A stretch of DNA of 64,000 bases from positions 1-64,000 of the forward strand of contig NZ_JAFIQT010000007.1 of the NCBI RefSeq assembly GCF_017355935.1, read 5' to 3'. Shown piece by piece: positions 43,944 to 52,919 of this stretch. Source of the DNA: Telluribacter humicola. GTDB lineage: Bacteria; Bacteroidota; Bacteroidia; Cytophagales; Spirosomataceae. Numbering within the stretch: the stretch's first letter is position 1; each line of letters opens with the position of its first letter. Made by a program: the position numbers and the translations under genes. The notes under the pieces are model-generated. The model worked only from the letters and a program-made list of their open reading frames with translations. It made no database searches and was not told the DNA's origin.

Positions 43944-44918
43944 TTATTTGCTGCGCTCGATGGTGTACTGAACCAGGTGCTCGAGTGAAGTACGGAAGGG
44001 CGACTCTTTGAATTGATACAGCAGCAGGCGGGCTTCCTCTACATAGCGCTGCATGACCTGCTGCGCGTAGCTAATCCCCCCCGACTCCTTCACGAAAGCG
44101 ATGACTTCGGCTACCTTCTTAGGTTTGTGGCTTTGATTGCGGATAATATTAATGATCCGGCGCTTCTCGATCCAGCTGGCCTGGTTGAGTGCATAGATCA
44201 GCGGCAGGGTCATTTTCTTTTCTTTGATATCAATACCCAGTGGCTTCCCTACCTCCGCATCGCCGTAGTCAAACAGGTCGTCTTTGATCTGGAAAGCTAT
44301 CCCTACTTTTTCACCAAACTGATGCATGCGCTTTACTACTTCCTCGTCGGCACCCACTGAGCAGGCTCCGGTCGCGCAGCAGGAAGCTATGAGCGAAGCG
44401 GTCTTCTGGCGGATAATCTCATAGTACACATCCTCGGTGATATCAAGCCGACGGGCTTTTTCTATCTGTAGCAGTTCACCTTCGCTTATTTCGCGTACAG
44501 CCGTGGATACAATTCTGAGCAAGCCGTGATCTTTATTATCCACGGAGAGCAACAGGCCACGGGCCAGCAGGTAGTCACCTACCAGTACCGCGATCTTGTT
44601 TTTCCAGAGGGCATTGACCGAGAAGAATCCACGCCGGTAGTTAGAGTCGTCTACCACGTCGTCGTGTACCAGCGTAGCGGTATGTAGCAGTTCGATCAGG
44701 GCTGCCCCCCGGTAGGTTGACTCGTCAATGGTACCACAGACCCCCGCCGACAGGAACACAAACATGGGCCGGAGCTGCTTTCCTTTCCGACGCACGATGT
44801 AATTCATGATCTGGTCGAGAAGCATCACCTCGCTTTTCATAAATTGACGAAACTTCTGTTCGAAAACTTTCATCTCGTCGGCAATGGGAGCTTGTATCTC
44901 GCGTATAGAAAGGGTCAT
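43944..44918 (-). CDS. Polyprenyl diphosphate synthase
   Basis: The 324-residue trans-prenyltransferase extends allylic diphosphates with isopentenyl diphosphate. Both Asp-rich motifs are present: VHDDVVDDSNYRRG (first, about residue 90) and FQIKDDLFDYGDAEVGKP (second). The start at MTLSIREIQAP is chosen because upstream ATGs precede non-family sequence. Size and motifs fit medium/long-chain synthases (octaprenyl/solanesyl type for menaquinone), but a geranylgeranyl role for carotenoids cannot be excluded given its convergent neighbour. Confidence 0.93.
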   Translation of the reverse strand: MTLSIREIQAPIADEMKVFEQKFRQFMKSEVMLLDQIMNYIVRRKGKQLRPMFVFLSAGVCGTIDESTYRGAALIELLHTATLVHDDVVDDSNYRRGFFSVNALWKNKIAVLVGDYLLARGLLLSVDNKDHGLLRIVSTAVREISEGELLQIEKARRLDITEDVYYEIIRQKTASLIASCCATGACSVGADEEVVKRMHQFGEKVGIAFQIKDDLFDYGDAEVGKPLGIDIKEKKMTLPLIYALNQASWIEKRRIINIIRNQSHKPKKVAEVIAFVKESGGISYAQQVMQRYVEEARLLLYQFKESPFRTSLEHLVQYTIERSK

Positions 44919-45227
44919 ATTAAAAAATTTCGACCGCCGCAGGTCGTAGCTAGTGGGTATCAATAGCGGCAGGTACGACATGTTGCCCCTGAAAAAGCTT
45001 CCAGTGCAATGAACGCCCAAATTTCTTACAAAATCTTCTGTTTATACCTATATATGAATGAAAATGTTTAATTGACTAACCCGATCAAAATAAACATAAG
45101 CAAAGCTTAGTAGTTGTTTTTATACAACTCTCTTCTTTTATTACCCGGATATTTACCACAACTCACCGGTAAAGCTGTACAGGAATTATTAATCAGACAT
45201 CTACTCTACTTAGGGAATCATTACTTT

Positions 45228-46151
45228 ATGAAAGCATTAATACTCGGAGGAGGATCTATAAAAGGTGCCTATCAGGTAGGTGCCGTTCAGGCAGTACTGG
45301 AAAGCGGTTATGAACCAGATATGATCTACGGTGTATCAGTCGGCGCGTTGAACTCTACGTTTCTGGTCAATGAAGCCGGACGCCAAGCTATCGAAGAAAA
45401 AGCCATCAAATGGTCTACCGTAGGCCGTAAGCTACTGGAATTCTGGATTAAGAACATTGCTCAGCCCCAGGACATCGCTCTGCTACGGTCACGCATGGCG
45501 CTGGGCGTATATACCTTGATGAGCCGGTATGACGGCGTACTTGACCCAACTCCCCTGCATAATACCATCCGTCAGAACGTGGAAGGATTTATCCTGCGCA
45601 ACAGCCCTATTAAGCTGAAAGTGGGAGCAGTCAATATCACCAGTGGCGAACTAATTTATGCATCGCCGCAGGACGAATTCTTTATGGAGTATGTACTGGC
45701 TAGTGCTTCATTACCCATGCTTATGCCGGCCATTCCCATCGGAAGCGTTAAGGATATCTACATGGATGGTGGACTGCGGGAAGTAGCCCCCGTCAGACAG
45801 GCCATTGAGGATGGAGCTACGGAGGTGGTAATCATAGCCTGTCACTCCAAGAAGATCTACCACCAGGAAGGCTTCAGCCACCGCAATCTGGTTAGCTTGT
45901 TTGAGCGGGTACGGGATATCACCGTCAACCAGATCGTGAATAATGACATCAACTGGGCCGAAAACTACGCCGAGCGGTCCATACTACGGGGTAAAAACAT
46001 GAAGCTTACGGTGATCCGGCCCAGCGAACCGCTGATCCTGAATCTGCAGCACTTTACTGAAAAAGATATTTCGCGCCTGATCGTAGAAGGCTACAAGGAA
46101 GGCCTGCAGGCCATGAAGCGGGCCGAGGAGGTGAATAATAAGCCTGCGTAG
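45228..46151 (+). CDS. Patatin-like phospholipase
   Basis: This 307-residue protein has the patatin core: LGGGSIKGAYQVGAV oxyanion loop, nucleophile Ser in YGVSVGALNS (about residue 38), and the catalytic Asp in MDGGLRE. No signal peptide or membrane segment is visible, so it is probably cytoplasmic, like the RssA/YlbK group. The upstream frame is open for 38 codons more but is not protein-like; the ATG before KALILGGG is preferred. A perfect terminator follows. The lipid substrate is unknown. Confidence 0.92.
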   Translation: MKALILGGGSIKGAYQVGAVQAVLESGYEPDMIYGVSVGALNSTFLVNEAGRQAIEEKAIKWSTVGRKLLEFWIKNIAQPQDIALLRSRMALGVYTLMSRYDGVLDPTPLHNTIRQNVEGFILRNSPIKLKVGAVNITSGELIYASPQDEFFMEYVLASASLPMLMPAIPIGSVKDIYMDGGLREVAPVRQAIEDGATEVVIIACHSKKIYHQEGFSHRNLVSLFERVRDITVNQIVNNDINWAENYAERSILRGKNMKLTVIRPSEPLILNLQHFTEKDISRLIVEGYKEGLQAMKRAEEVNNKPA

Positions 46152-46180
46152 TAACTGCATTTACTTCTTCATCTACATAA

Positions 46181-46217
46181 CGAGAGAGGCCCGCTGCAAA
46201 GCGGGCCTCTCTCGTAT
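46181..46217. terminator. Perfect bidirectional terminator
   Basis: CGAGAGAGGCCCGC and GCGGGCCTCTCTCG form a perfect 14-base stem with a 6-base loop, between the converging patatin and TonB receptor genes. Confidence 0.92.
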
Positions 46218-46236
46218 TTATAAGTACTAAGATCGC

Positions 46237-49200
46237 TTAGTTGAAGATGTAGCGAACACCAATCTGGGCCTGCCATACATCGCTGATACCAGCGCTCTTC
46301 ACGAAAGTATCCTGCAGCAGTACCGTCTGACCGGCTTTCTGCTGAGTAGCCATACGGAATACAGGTACTCCGTCCGGATCAACCCGTACGAACGACAACG
46401 GGCGGTTATTAACCTGGTTGTCACCAATACCCCAGTTGTTGTTGATGACATTACCTGCACGCAGGATATCACCACGGAGCTGGAAGGTATTACGCTTACC
46501 ACCGATCATCAGGTAAATCTCCTGAACAATGCTCAGGTCAGCGGTGAATCTCCAGGGAGCAATACCACCGTTACGCTCAGAATACTGACCGCGGATGCTG
46601 CTCAGGTAAGGATCCTGTTTGATGAATGATTCGTAAGCGGCTGCCTGCTGCTCAGGAGAGAAAGTCTGTCCACTGGCGGTAAGGCTGGCAAAACGAATGT
46701 CGCTGGCACTGTTAGGTACGTAGATCAGGTCGTTGTTAGAGATACCATCACCGTTCATATCACCGGCGTATACGAAGTTATAACGTCCCTGGTTACGGCC
46801 TTCCAGGAACAGACCAATCTGGGTAGATCCACCAAATTGGCCTCCGTAGTTGATCCGGTACGATACCGAAGCGATAGCCCGGTGACGCTGGTCGTTGTTT
46901 GAGTACGAAAGCGGCGCAAAGTTACCCCCGTTTACAATTGGGTTACCTTCGAATGAACCAGAAGCGATTGAACCTGCGCTGGTGATGTCCTTGGTATTAC
47001 CGTAGGTATAGGCAGCCATTCCGTAGAAACCTCTTGTGTACGGCTTCTCAATCTTGGCAGTGATCAGCGTACCTCCACCCAGGTTGGTGTTGGTCAGGTA
47101 GATGTTACGGGTCACGTTGGAGTTCAGACGGTTGGCAGCAGCAGTACCAGCGTAGCGAGGACGGGTATCAGGTCCGGCGAAGTTGCCTGTTACTTCTTTC
47201 TGGTTGATGTTCCAGTACATAGTAGAGTTCACGTTTTTGTCGTAGATGAACTCAAGAGTACCGATCAGACCGAGTGGCAGACGCTGATCCAACGCAATGT
47301 TGGTACGCCATACCTGTGGGAACTTGTAGTTGCGGTCCGTATTAGCGAGGTCAAATGTAGCACGCGAAAGATCCGTAGTAGTAGGCGCATACACCGAAGG
47401 ATCTACTACAAAAGGATAATTGCTGGTATTCTGTACATCCAGGAATCCACTCAGCACCCCGTTGTTACCCACTTGGTTAGAAATCCATACGAAGGGAGGA
47501 CGACCGGTGAATACACCCGTTCCACCACGTACCTGCGTCGTTTTTTCGCCGGTAACATCCCAGTTAAATCCAAAGCGTGGTGACCACAGCGGGCGCGCGT
47601 CGGGCAGGTTAGCCGTGTTGGTACGCAGGGTAGTTCCATCCGGAGCACGGAAGTTCAAAGCCGATACCAGTGGGTTCTCAAGGGCGGTGTTACCGAAGAT
47701 AGGTACATCCACACGAAGGCCAGCCGTCAGTTTCAGATTAGGCGTAGCCTGGTACTCATCCTGGATATAGGCACCAGGGTAAAGTACTTTGATCTGCTGC
47801 AGAGGTGGTTGCCCCTCCCCCTGAAGCGAGTAGCGATACTGGAAGCGGTTCAGGGTAACGGGGTCGCTTGTATTCATCGCAGTGTAGAAATCCTGCAGTG
47901 AGTTGAATACGTACACACCGTTAGCGGCTGAGTAGAATGAATTGTTTGAAGTAAAGCGCTCCACGCTGATACCGGCGGTGATAGTATGCTTACCCGCAAA
48001 GTACGACAGGTTATCAATAAACTGGAACGTCTTGTAGTTCAACAGGTTGTAAGGAGTAAATGGATCCATACCTACTGAAATATAGGTACTACCACTCTGC
48101 AGAATGTCAATGGTTGGGAACAGACCCGGTGTCAGGTAAGAACGGTCTTCATTGTTGCTGGTCAAACCTACGATCAGGCTGTTTGACATTTTGCTGCCGA
48201 AGGTCGAGTTCAATTCACCAATTACCGAGACGATGTCTTCGTTCAGGATGTAGCCTGAGTTCTTGTACGACATCGAGTTGGCATTGGTACGACGGTTACC
48301 GGCACCAGCCGACGAGCTGTTTGAGATCAGGTTCTCAGCGCCACCATCCAGGTACGAGAAACGTACGTTGAACTTGTGGTTGCGGTTGATGTTCCAGTCT
48401 ACACGAGCCAGGAACTTATTACCGGTAGTGTTAAGGCTCAGGTTTTCGTAGCCACCGGTTTCGTAACCAAATTTCTGTCTCACCAGAGCGCTCACGGCAT
48501 CCAGGTCGCTGGCAAGTACACGCGTTACGTTATCACCAGCCTGGCCGCGGTTAGCTACCCAGTTATTCTGGTCAGCAGGGTCAACCCGCTTCTCAAACTC
48601 ACCGTTCAGGAAGATAAACAGTTTGTTTTTGATGATAGGAGCTCCTACCCGGAAACCCGTGATCTGCTTGTTAAAGCTAGGTACAGTTACCTTCTGATCA
48701 CCGGCCTGAGTACCTACCAGATTGTTGTTAGACCACAGGTGGAATACTGAACCTGTTACTTCGTTGGTACCTGAGCGGGTTACAGCGTTAACACCAGCAC
48801 CGGTAAAGCCCGACTGACGTACGTCGAAAGGAGCTACGTTAACCTGGATTTCTTCGATAGCATCCAGCGAGATAGGAGCTACACCTGTACGGGCACCCGG
48901 CTGGTCACCCAATCCGAAACCGTTGTTAAATACGGCACCGTCAATCGTAATGTTGTTAAGACGGCTGTCCTGACCACCAAACGAACGTCCGTTACCCTGA
49001 GGAGTCAGACGCGTAAAGTCGCTGATCGTACGGCCTACGGTTGGCAGGCTGTTCAGTACTTCTTTGGTCACGGTAGTAGCCGCACCGGTACGATCCGAGC
49101 TGAATACATCACTTCTCGAACCGGCTACTGTTACTTCGCCTAGCTGAGTACCTTCGTCGGTTAGTCTGAAGTCAACGTTAGCCGCAGTACCCAGGCTGGC

Positions 49201-49509
49201 CGAAATATTTTCTCTGGTTAAATCAGTGTAGCCTACATACGTAACAGTAACCCGATAAGGACCACCTACACGCACTGCCGGAAACACATAGCGTCCTGCT
49301 TCATTGGTAATTGTACCATACTGGGTACCTGATGGCTGGTGTACGGCCACTACCGTTGCACCCGGTAGCGCTTCACCTTTAGCATCAGTTACCTGGCCAG
49401 TAATGGATGACGACGTTACCTGCGCAAAGGATTGTACGCTCAAAAGCGACAACATGAACGCAAATAGCGTGGCACCCATTGCCTTGAAAAGTAAACTTTT
49501 CCTGTTCAT
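46237..49509 (-). CDS. Oar-like TonB-dependent receptor
   Basis: This is a 1090-residue outer-membrane protein. The start at MNRKSLLFKAMG gives a signal peptide ending SVQSFAQ; a start 14 codons upstream is rejected because it puts polar residues first. Next comes a carboxypeptidase regulatory-like domain (about 32-115, ITGQVTDAKGEALPGATVV), a plug (about 135-250, with LNNITIDGAVFNNGFGLGD and GVNAVTRSGTNEVTGS) and a long barrel ending GVRYIFN. This is the Oar/adventurous-motility receptor type, without a SusD partner. Substrate unknown. A clear promoter lies about 70 bases upstream. Confidence 0.92.
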   Translation of the reverse strand: MNRKSLLFKAMGATLFAFMLSLLSVQSFAQVTSSSITGQVTDAKGEALPGATVVAVHQPSGTQYGTITNEAGRYVFPAVRVGGPYRVTVTYVGYTDLTRENISASLGTAANVDFRLTDEGTQLGEVTVAGSRSDVFSSDRTGAATTVTKEVLNSLPTVGRTISDFTRLTPQGNGRSFGGQDSRLNNITIDGAVFNNGFGLGDQPGARTGVAPISLDAIEEIQVNVAPFDVRQSGFTGAGVNAVTRSGTNEVTGSVFHLWSNNNLVGTQAGDQKVTVPSFNKQITGFRVGAPIIKNKLFIFLNGEFEKRVDPADQNNWVANRGQAGDNVTRVLASDLDAVSALVRQKFGYETGGYENLSLNTTGNKFLARVDWNINRNHKFNVRFSYLDGGAENLISNSSSAGAGNRRTNANSMSYKNSGYILNEDIVSVIGELNSTFGSKMSNSLIVGLTSNNEDRSYLTPGLFPTIDILQSGSTYISVGMDPFTPYNLLNYKTFQFIDNLSYFAGKHTITAGISVERFTSNNSFYSAANGVYVFNSLQDFYTAMNTSDPVTLNRFQYRYSLQGEGQPPLQQIKVLYPGAYIQDEYQATPNLKLTAGLRVDVPIFGNTALENPLVSALNFRAPDGTTLRTNTANLPDARPLWSPRFGFNWDVTGEKTTQVRGGTGVFTGRPPFVWISNQVGNNGVLSGFLDVQNTSNYPFVVDPSVYAPTTTDLSRATFDLANTDRNYKFPQVWRTNIALDQRLPLGLIGTLEFIYDKNVNSTMYWNINQKEVTGNFAGPDTRPRYAGTAAANRLNSNVTRNIYLTNTNLGGGTLITAKIEKPYTRGFYGMAAYTYGNTKDITSAGSIASGSFEGNPIVNGGNFAPLSYSNNDQRHRAIASVSYRINYGGQFGGSTQIGLFLEGRNQGRYNFVYAGDMNGDGISNNDLIYVPNSASDIRFASLTASGQTFSPEQQAAAYESFIKQDPYLSSIRGQYSERNGGIAPWRFTADLSIVQEIYLMIGGKRNTFQLRGDILRAGNVINNNWGIGDNQVNNRPLSFVRVDPDGVPVFRMATQQKAGQTVLLQDTFVKSAGISDVWQAQIGVRYIFN

Positions 49510-49576
49510 TGGATTTTGGGATTTGGTTTGAGATTGTTGGAGGCTGAACACAACGTTATAAGTTGAATTTTCGCCC

Positions 49577-49608
49577 GCAAAATAAGCGTATTTTTACTTA
49601 CTAAACAA
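49577..49608 (-). promoter_or_regulatory. Promoter of the Oar-like receptor gene
   Basis: On the minus strand TTG (49606-49608) precedes TTATTTTGC (49577-49585) by 20 bases, close to TTG-N20-TAnnTTTGC. The leader to the start codon is about 65 bases. Confidence 0.6.
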
Positions 49609-49609
49609 C

Positions 49610-49869
49610 GGCACACTTCCTACTAAAATACTATCTCAACAATCGTAACCCGTTGATCTATTGGAATAGTCCAGAATAGTACCCCATTAATTCAATATTT
49701 GTAATGTTAAGTTTTTGTTAAGAAATTCATTTCACCTGTTTGAACCTGAAAGCGTAAAAAAGGTTTGTGATATAATCTAATTTTTCAATGATAAAGTGGT
49801 ATTTTGCCCGCTCATAGTACACCTAAAAATCCTCCGGTTTTGATCTCTGACCGGATTTCCCGACTTTTT
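49610..49869. other. Intergenic, upstream of selD
   Basis: This AT-rich region lies between the divergent receptor and selD genes. TATTTTGC near 49799 resembles the -7 box used on the other strand, but I find no -33 partner at the right distance. No gene or structured RNA is recognised. Confidence 0.4.
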
Positions 49870-50913
49870 ATGAATACAGAAATTTCTTCCTTTGCACTTA
49901 CCCAATACAGTCACGGAGCAGGGTGCGGCTGTAAGATCGCTCCCTCTGTACTGGAAAAAATACTGCACAGTACTACCCCCGTCCAAACGTTTCAGAACCT
50001 GCTGGTTGGGAACGACAGCCGTGATGATGCGGCCGTGCTGGACCTGGGAAATGGAGAGGCTGTCATCAGTACTACGGACTTCTTTATGCCCATCGTAGAT
50101 GATGCCTTTGACTTCGGGCGCATCGCCTCTGCCAATGCCATCAGTGATGTATATGCCATGGGTGGCACTCCCCTTATGGCCATTGCTATCCTGGGCTGGC
50201 CCGTTGACAAGATACCGGCCGAGGTAGCTCAGCAGGTACTGGAGGGCAGTCGTGCGATCTGCGCCGAAGCGGGTATACCGCTGGCAGGAGGGCATAGCAT
50301 CGATAGTCCCGAGCCTATATTCGGACTGGCCGTAACCGGTAAGGTACGGGTGGAACATCTCAAACAGAACAATACAGCTACCGAAGGCAATGTGCTGTAC
50401 CTGACCAAGAGACTGGGAGTAGGTATACTGACCACTGCCCAGAAGAAGGGGCTCCTGAAGCCGGAGCATGCGCAAATCGCCCCAGATCAGATGCGACAGC
50501 TCAATAAGGTAGGCGCTGCGCTGGGCATGTTACCCGGTGTCAAAGCACTTACCGACGTGACCGGATTTGGACTACTGGGCCACCTGATTGAAATGGCAGG
50601 CGGAAGCGGCCTCACTGCCGAAGTCTCCTTCGATAAAGTACCTAAACTACCTTATATAGAGGAGTACCTGGCCCAGAAGTCGTTTCCGGGTGGTACCACG
50701 CGCAACTGGAACAGTTACGGGCACAAGGTTGCTGAGCTGAGCGAAATTCAGCGCTACATCCTGGCCGATCCCCAGACCAGTGGTGGCCTATTGATAGCCG
50801 TTGATCCGGCCGAACGTGAGCAGGTGGAGAAGACCCTAGCTGAATATGGCATTGAGGCCGAACCTATTGGTCAACTGGTTGCCCCTCGTGAAAAGGTGGT
50901 GTATATTAGTTAG
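49870..50913 (+). CDS. selD: Selenide, water dikinase
   Basis: The 347-residue enzyme makes selenophosphate from selenide and ATP, the selenium donor for selenocysteine and 2-selenouridine. The start at MNTEISSF leads into [13 protein letters not shown], where Cys19 and Lys22 correspond to the catalytic pair; Cys rather than Sec is used. Further motifs are [23 protein letters not shown], the [10 protein letters not shown] loop and [11 protein letters not shown]. No selA, selB, Sec-tRNA or selenouridine synthase gene is in the window, so the downstream pathway must be elsewhere. The hydrolase gene follows after 62 bases. Confidence 0.96.
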   Translation: MNTEISSFALTQYSHGAGCGCKIAPSVLEKILHSTTPVQTFQNLLVGNDSRDDAAVLDLGNGEAVISTTDFFMPIVDDAFDFGRIASANAISDVYAMGGTPLMAIAILGWPVDKIPAEVAQQVLEGSRAICAEAGIPLAGGHSIDSPEPIFGLAVTGKVRVEHLKQNNTATEGNVLYLTKRLGVGILTTAQKKGLLKPEHAQIAPDQMRQLNKVGAALGMLPGVKALTDVTGFGLLGHLIEMAGGSGLTAEVSFDKVPKLPYIEEYLAQKSFPGGTTRNWNSYGHKVAELSEIQRYILADPQTSGGLLIAVDPAEREQVEKTLAEYGIEAEPIGQLVAPREKVVYIS

Positions 50914-50975
50914 AGGAGGAAAGGGAGAAAGATTCTAGATCACATTACTCATTCACTCTATCACTCCATTGACGT

Positions 50976-51746
50976 ATGACGCTTAATTATAAAAAAGTAG
51001 GTGAATCAGGTCAGCCCCTCATCATCCTGCACGGATTGTTCGGGTCGCTGGACAACTGGCTTACGCTCAGTAAGGCTATCGCTGACCAGGGTTACACCGT
51101 ATTTCTTGTAGATCAACGCAATCACGGACGCTCGCCCCACGACGATGAGTTTTCCTATGAACACATGGCGGCTGACCTGAAAGAGTTACTGGATCAGCAG
51201 CAGCTATCGAATCCTATACTGGTAGGGCACTCGATGGGCGGCAAAACCGTGATGCAGTACGCGGTTAGCTATCCGGGTACTTTTGATAAACTGGTCGTGG
51301 TAGATATGGTGCCCAAAGCCTACCCGGTACACCACGACGATATCCTGAAAGGGCTAAACGCGGTGCCTCTGCATGAACTGGAGAGCCGGAATCAGGCAGA
51401 TGAGGTATTTGCTCAACACGAGCCTAACTTGGGTGTACGACAGTTTCTGCTCAAAAACCTCTACCGCAAGGAAGACGATAGCTTCGAGTGGCGATTTAAC
51501 CTACGGGTGCTGACCCGGGACATCGAAAAGGTAGGGGTACCTGTTACTGCTACCGAAGCCGTTACCGCTCCTACCCTATTTATGCGCGGGGCAAAATCAG
51601 ACTACGTACTGGATTCGGATTGGGATATGATTCAGGAAATCTTCCCTAATGCAGAGCTGGATACCATTGCGGGAGCAGGTCACTGGATTCACGCAGAGCA
51701 ACCCAAAGCTTTTGTGGAGTCGTTGATCAGCTTCCTGAAAAAATAA
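50976..51746 (+). CDS. Alpha/beta-fold hydrolase (YbfF-like)
   Basis: The 256-residue cytoplasmic hydrolase shows the oxyanion segment LHGLFGSLDNW, the nucleophile elbow GHSMGGKT (Ser near residue 87), a probable acid in GAKSDYVLDSDWD and the His in GAGHWIHAEQP. This matches the YbfF/ABHD11 esterase group acting on short acyl or thioester substrates; the natural substrate is unknown. It follows selD on the same strand but functional linkage is not obvious. Confidence 0.9.
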   Translation: MTLNYKKVGESGQPLIILHGLFGSLDNWLTLSKAIADQGYTVFLVDQRNHGRSPHDDEFSYEHMAADLKELLDQQQLSNPILVGHSMGGKTVMQYAVSYPGTFDKLVVVDMVPKAYPVHHDDILKGLNAVPLHELESRNQADEVFAQHEPNLGVRQFLLKNLYRKEDDSFEWRFNLRVLTRDIEKVGVPVTATEAVTAPTLFMRGAKSDYVLDSDWDMIQEIFPNAELDTIAGAGHWIHAEQPKAFVESLISFLKK

Positions 51747-51753
51747 GTACACA

Positions 51754-51806
51754 GGCCCTGCCTGGAAGGTCCTACCTACTGGTGGGGTCTTCCAGACAGG
51801 GGCTTC
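51754..51806. terminator. Probable bidirectional terminator
   Basis: A long imperfect hairpin (CCCTGCCTGGAAG pairing with CTTCCAGACAGGG, one mismatch) lies between the converging hydrolase and lipoprotein genes. The T tract is weak, so efficiency is uncertain. Confidence 0.6.
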
Positions 51807-51810
51807 CTTA

Positions 51811-52236
51811 TTACTTAACCCGTATATATCGGCTTCTGCCAGACTGGCTCTCCGGACAGCTATGTATAAACTCATCGCCCTGTACCAGAATATTCCATTC
51901 TTCACAGGTACCACAAAAGATCAGCGCACAGTCAGGATTATTGGGTAGTGGCTCCTTAGGCTCAATCTTAAAGTGCTGACCATCTATCCTGAGAGCGGAG
52001 GGGCCACAGCATTTGGGCAGCCCCTTATCGTTCAGCACTACTCCGTCATACCTAAAATGGAGGGTATTTTTCTGATCATTGGGCACATCTACCCATTGGG
52101 TTACACCATTCAGTGTCTGCTCATGCGCCACCAGTTTCCACTGCCCCATCAGCGGCTTTATCAACTCCGGTGAAACGTTTCTATCTGCACATCCTCCAAT
52201 TAGCAGAACCAGCAGTGCATACCTGATATACTTCAT
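51811..52236 (-). CDS. Cys-rich small lipoprotein, tandem paralogue 1
   Basis: This is a 141-residue lipoprotein (lipobox IGGC, Cys16) with a lipocalin-like beginning (PLMGQWKLVAHE) and a conserved Cys pattern: LPKCCGPSALRI, then C..FCGTCEEWN and a final HSCPES. It is clearly related to the gene just upstream on the same strand (52299-52736), sharing the CCGPSALRI block and the later Cys spacing. Family unknown to me; the paired Cys suggest disulfides or a metal site in the periplasm. The start is the ATG of MKYIRYALL. Confidence 0.7.
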   Translation of the reverse strand: MKYIRYALLVLLIGGCADRNVSPELIKPLMGQWKLVAHEQTLNGVTQWVDVPNDQKNTLHFRYDGVVLNDKGLPKCCGPSALRIDGQHFKIEPKEPLPNNPDCALIFCGTCEEWNILVQGDEFIHSCPESQSGRSRYIRVK

Positions 52237-52298
52237 TGATTGATTTGTCAGTGAATTTTAAAGCCAAAATATGTACAGAGCGGGTGGAGTAGTATCAC

Positions 52299-52736
52299 CT
52301 AATTACTACGTACGTATCTTGTTTTATGTGAACTGCCTAATGAAGGGCATTCAAAGATAAACTCCTGCCCTCCCTGATTTAAAGTAATGTCCCAGACTTC
52401 ACAAATGGCACAATTGACCAACTGGCAGGTAGGGTTGTCGGGCAAGGAAGTGGCAGGCTTTATTTGAAACAAAGTTCCGTTGATACGCAAGGCCGATGGC
52501 CCGCAGCAGATGGGTAGCCCCGCTTCGTCAAGTACTACTCCATCTTCTCTGAACTGCAGCTTATAGGTATTCTCAATCGGTAGTTCAACCCATTCCATCT
52601 CATCGTTAACAGTCTTCTCATAAGCAGCCACTCGCCAGGTACCTACCAGAGGCTTTACTACTTCCGGAGATACATCCTCCTTAGTAGTGCATCCCCATAT
52701 CAGCAGGACAAATATTATATAGTTGATATACTTCAT
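52299..52736 (-). CDS. Cys-rich small lipoprotein, tandem paralogue 2
   Basis: The 145-residue lipoprotein (lipobox IWGC, Cys16) aligns along its length with its neighbour: MKYI at the start, VSPEVVKPLVGTWRVAAYEKT, REDGVVLDEAGLPICCGPSALRI, and C-x-VNCAICEVWD. The two form a tandem duplication separated by 62 bases, with stronger sequence conservation around the CCGP motif than elsewhere. No catalytic signature is seen. Lipocalin-like 'lipocalin_4/DUF' proteins are the nearest style, but the Cys-rich core is unusual for them. Confidence 0.7.
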   Translation of the reverse strand: MKYINYIIFVLLIWGCTTKEDVSPEVVKPLVGTWRVAAYEKTVNDEMEWVELPIENTYKLQFREDGVVLDEAGLPICCGPSALRINGTLFQIKPATSLPDNPTCQLVNCAICEVWDITLNQGGQEFIFECPSLGSSHKTRYVRSN

Positions 52737-52874
52737 ACGTCACCAGGTTTATATAAGTAAGAGACCGCTAACCCCTGATTGGTTGGAATTGGATTAGTCA
52801 ATAGTGTAGTTATTCCGCCTGCCATCACTCGTACAATAGCCAAAGTAACGTGCCAGCCTTCGATGCAGAAGCCT

Positions 52875-52883
52875 TACCTTTGC
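52875..52883 (+). promoter_or_regulatory. Putative -7 element for the methyltransferase gene
   Basis: TACCTTTGC matches the Bacteroidota -7 consensus and lies 37 bases before the chosen start codon. No TTG or TTTG is found at the usual upstream distance, so only the -7 box is supported. It helps choose the start, since longer frames begin upstream of it. Confidence 0.4.
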
Positions 52884-52919
52884 AAACTTATTTGGTATCA
52901 TCTACTATCTGATCTCTAT

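Noticed and set aside
49777-50475. 232-codon open frame on the minus strand
   Set aside because: It is a shadow of selD, which has all catalytic motifs on the plus strand.
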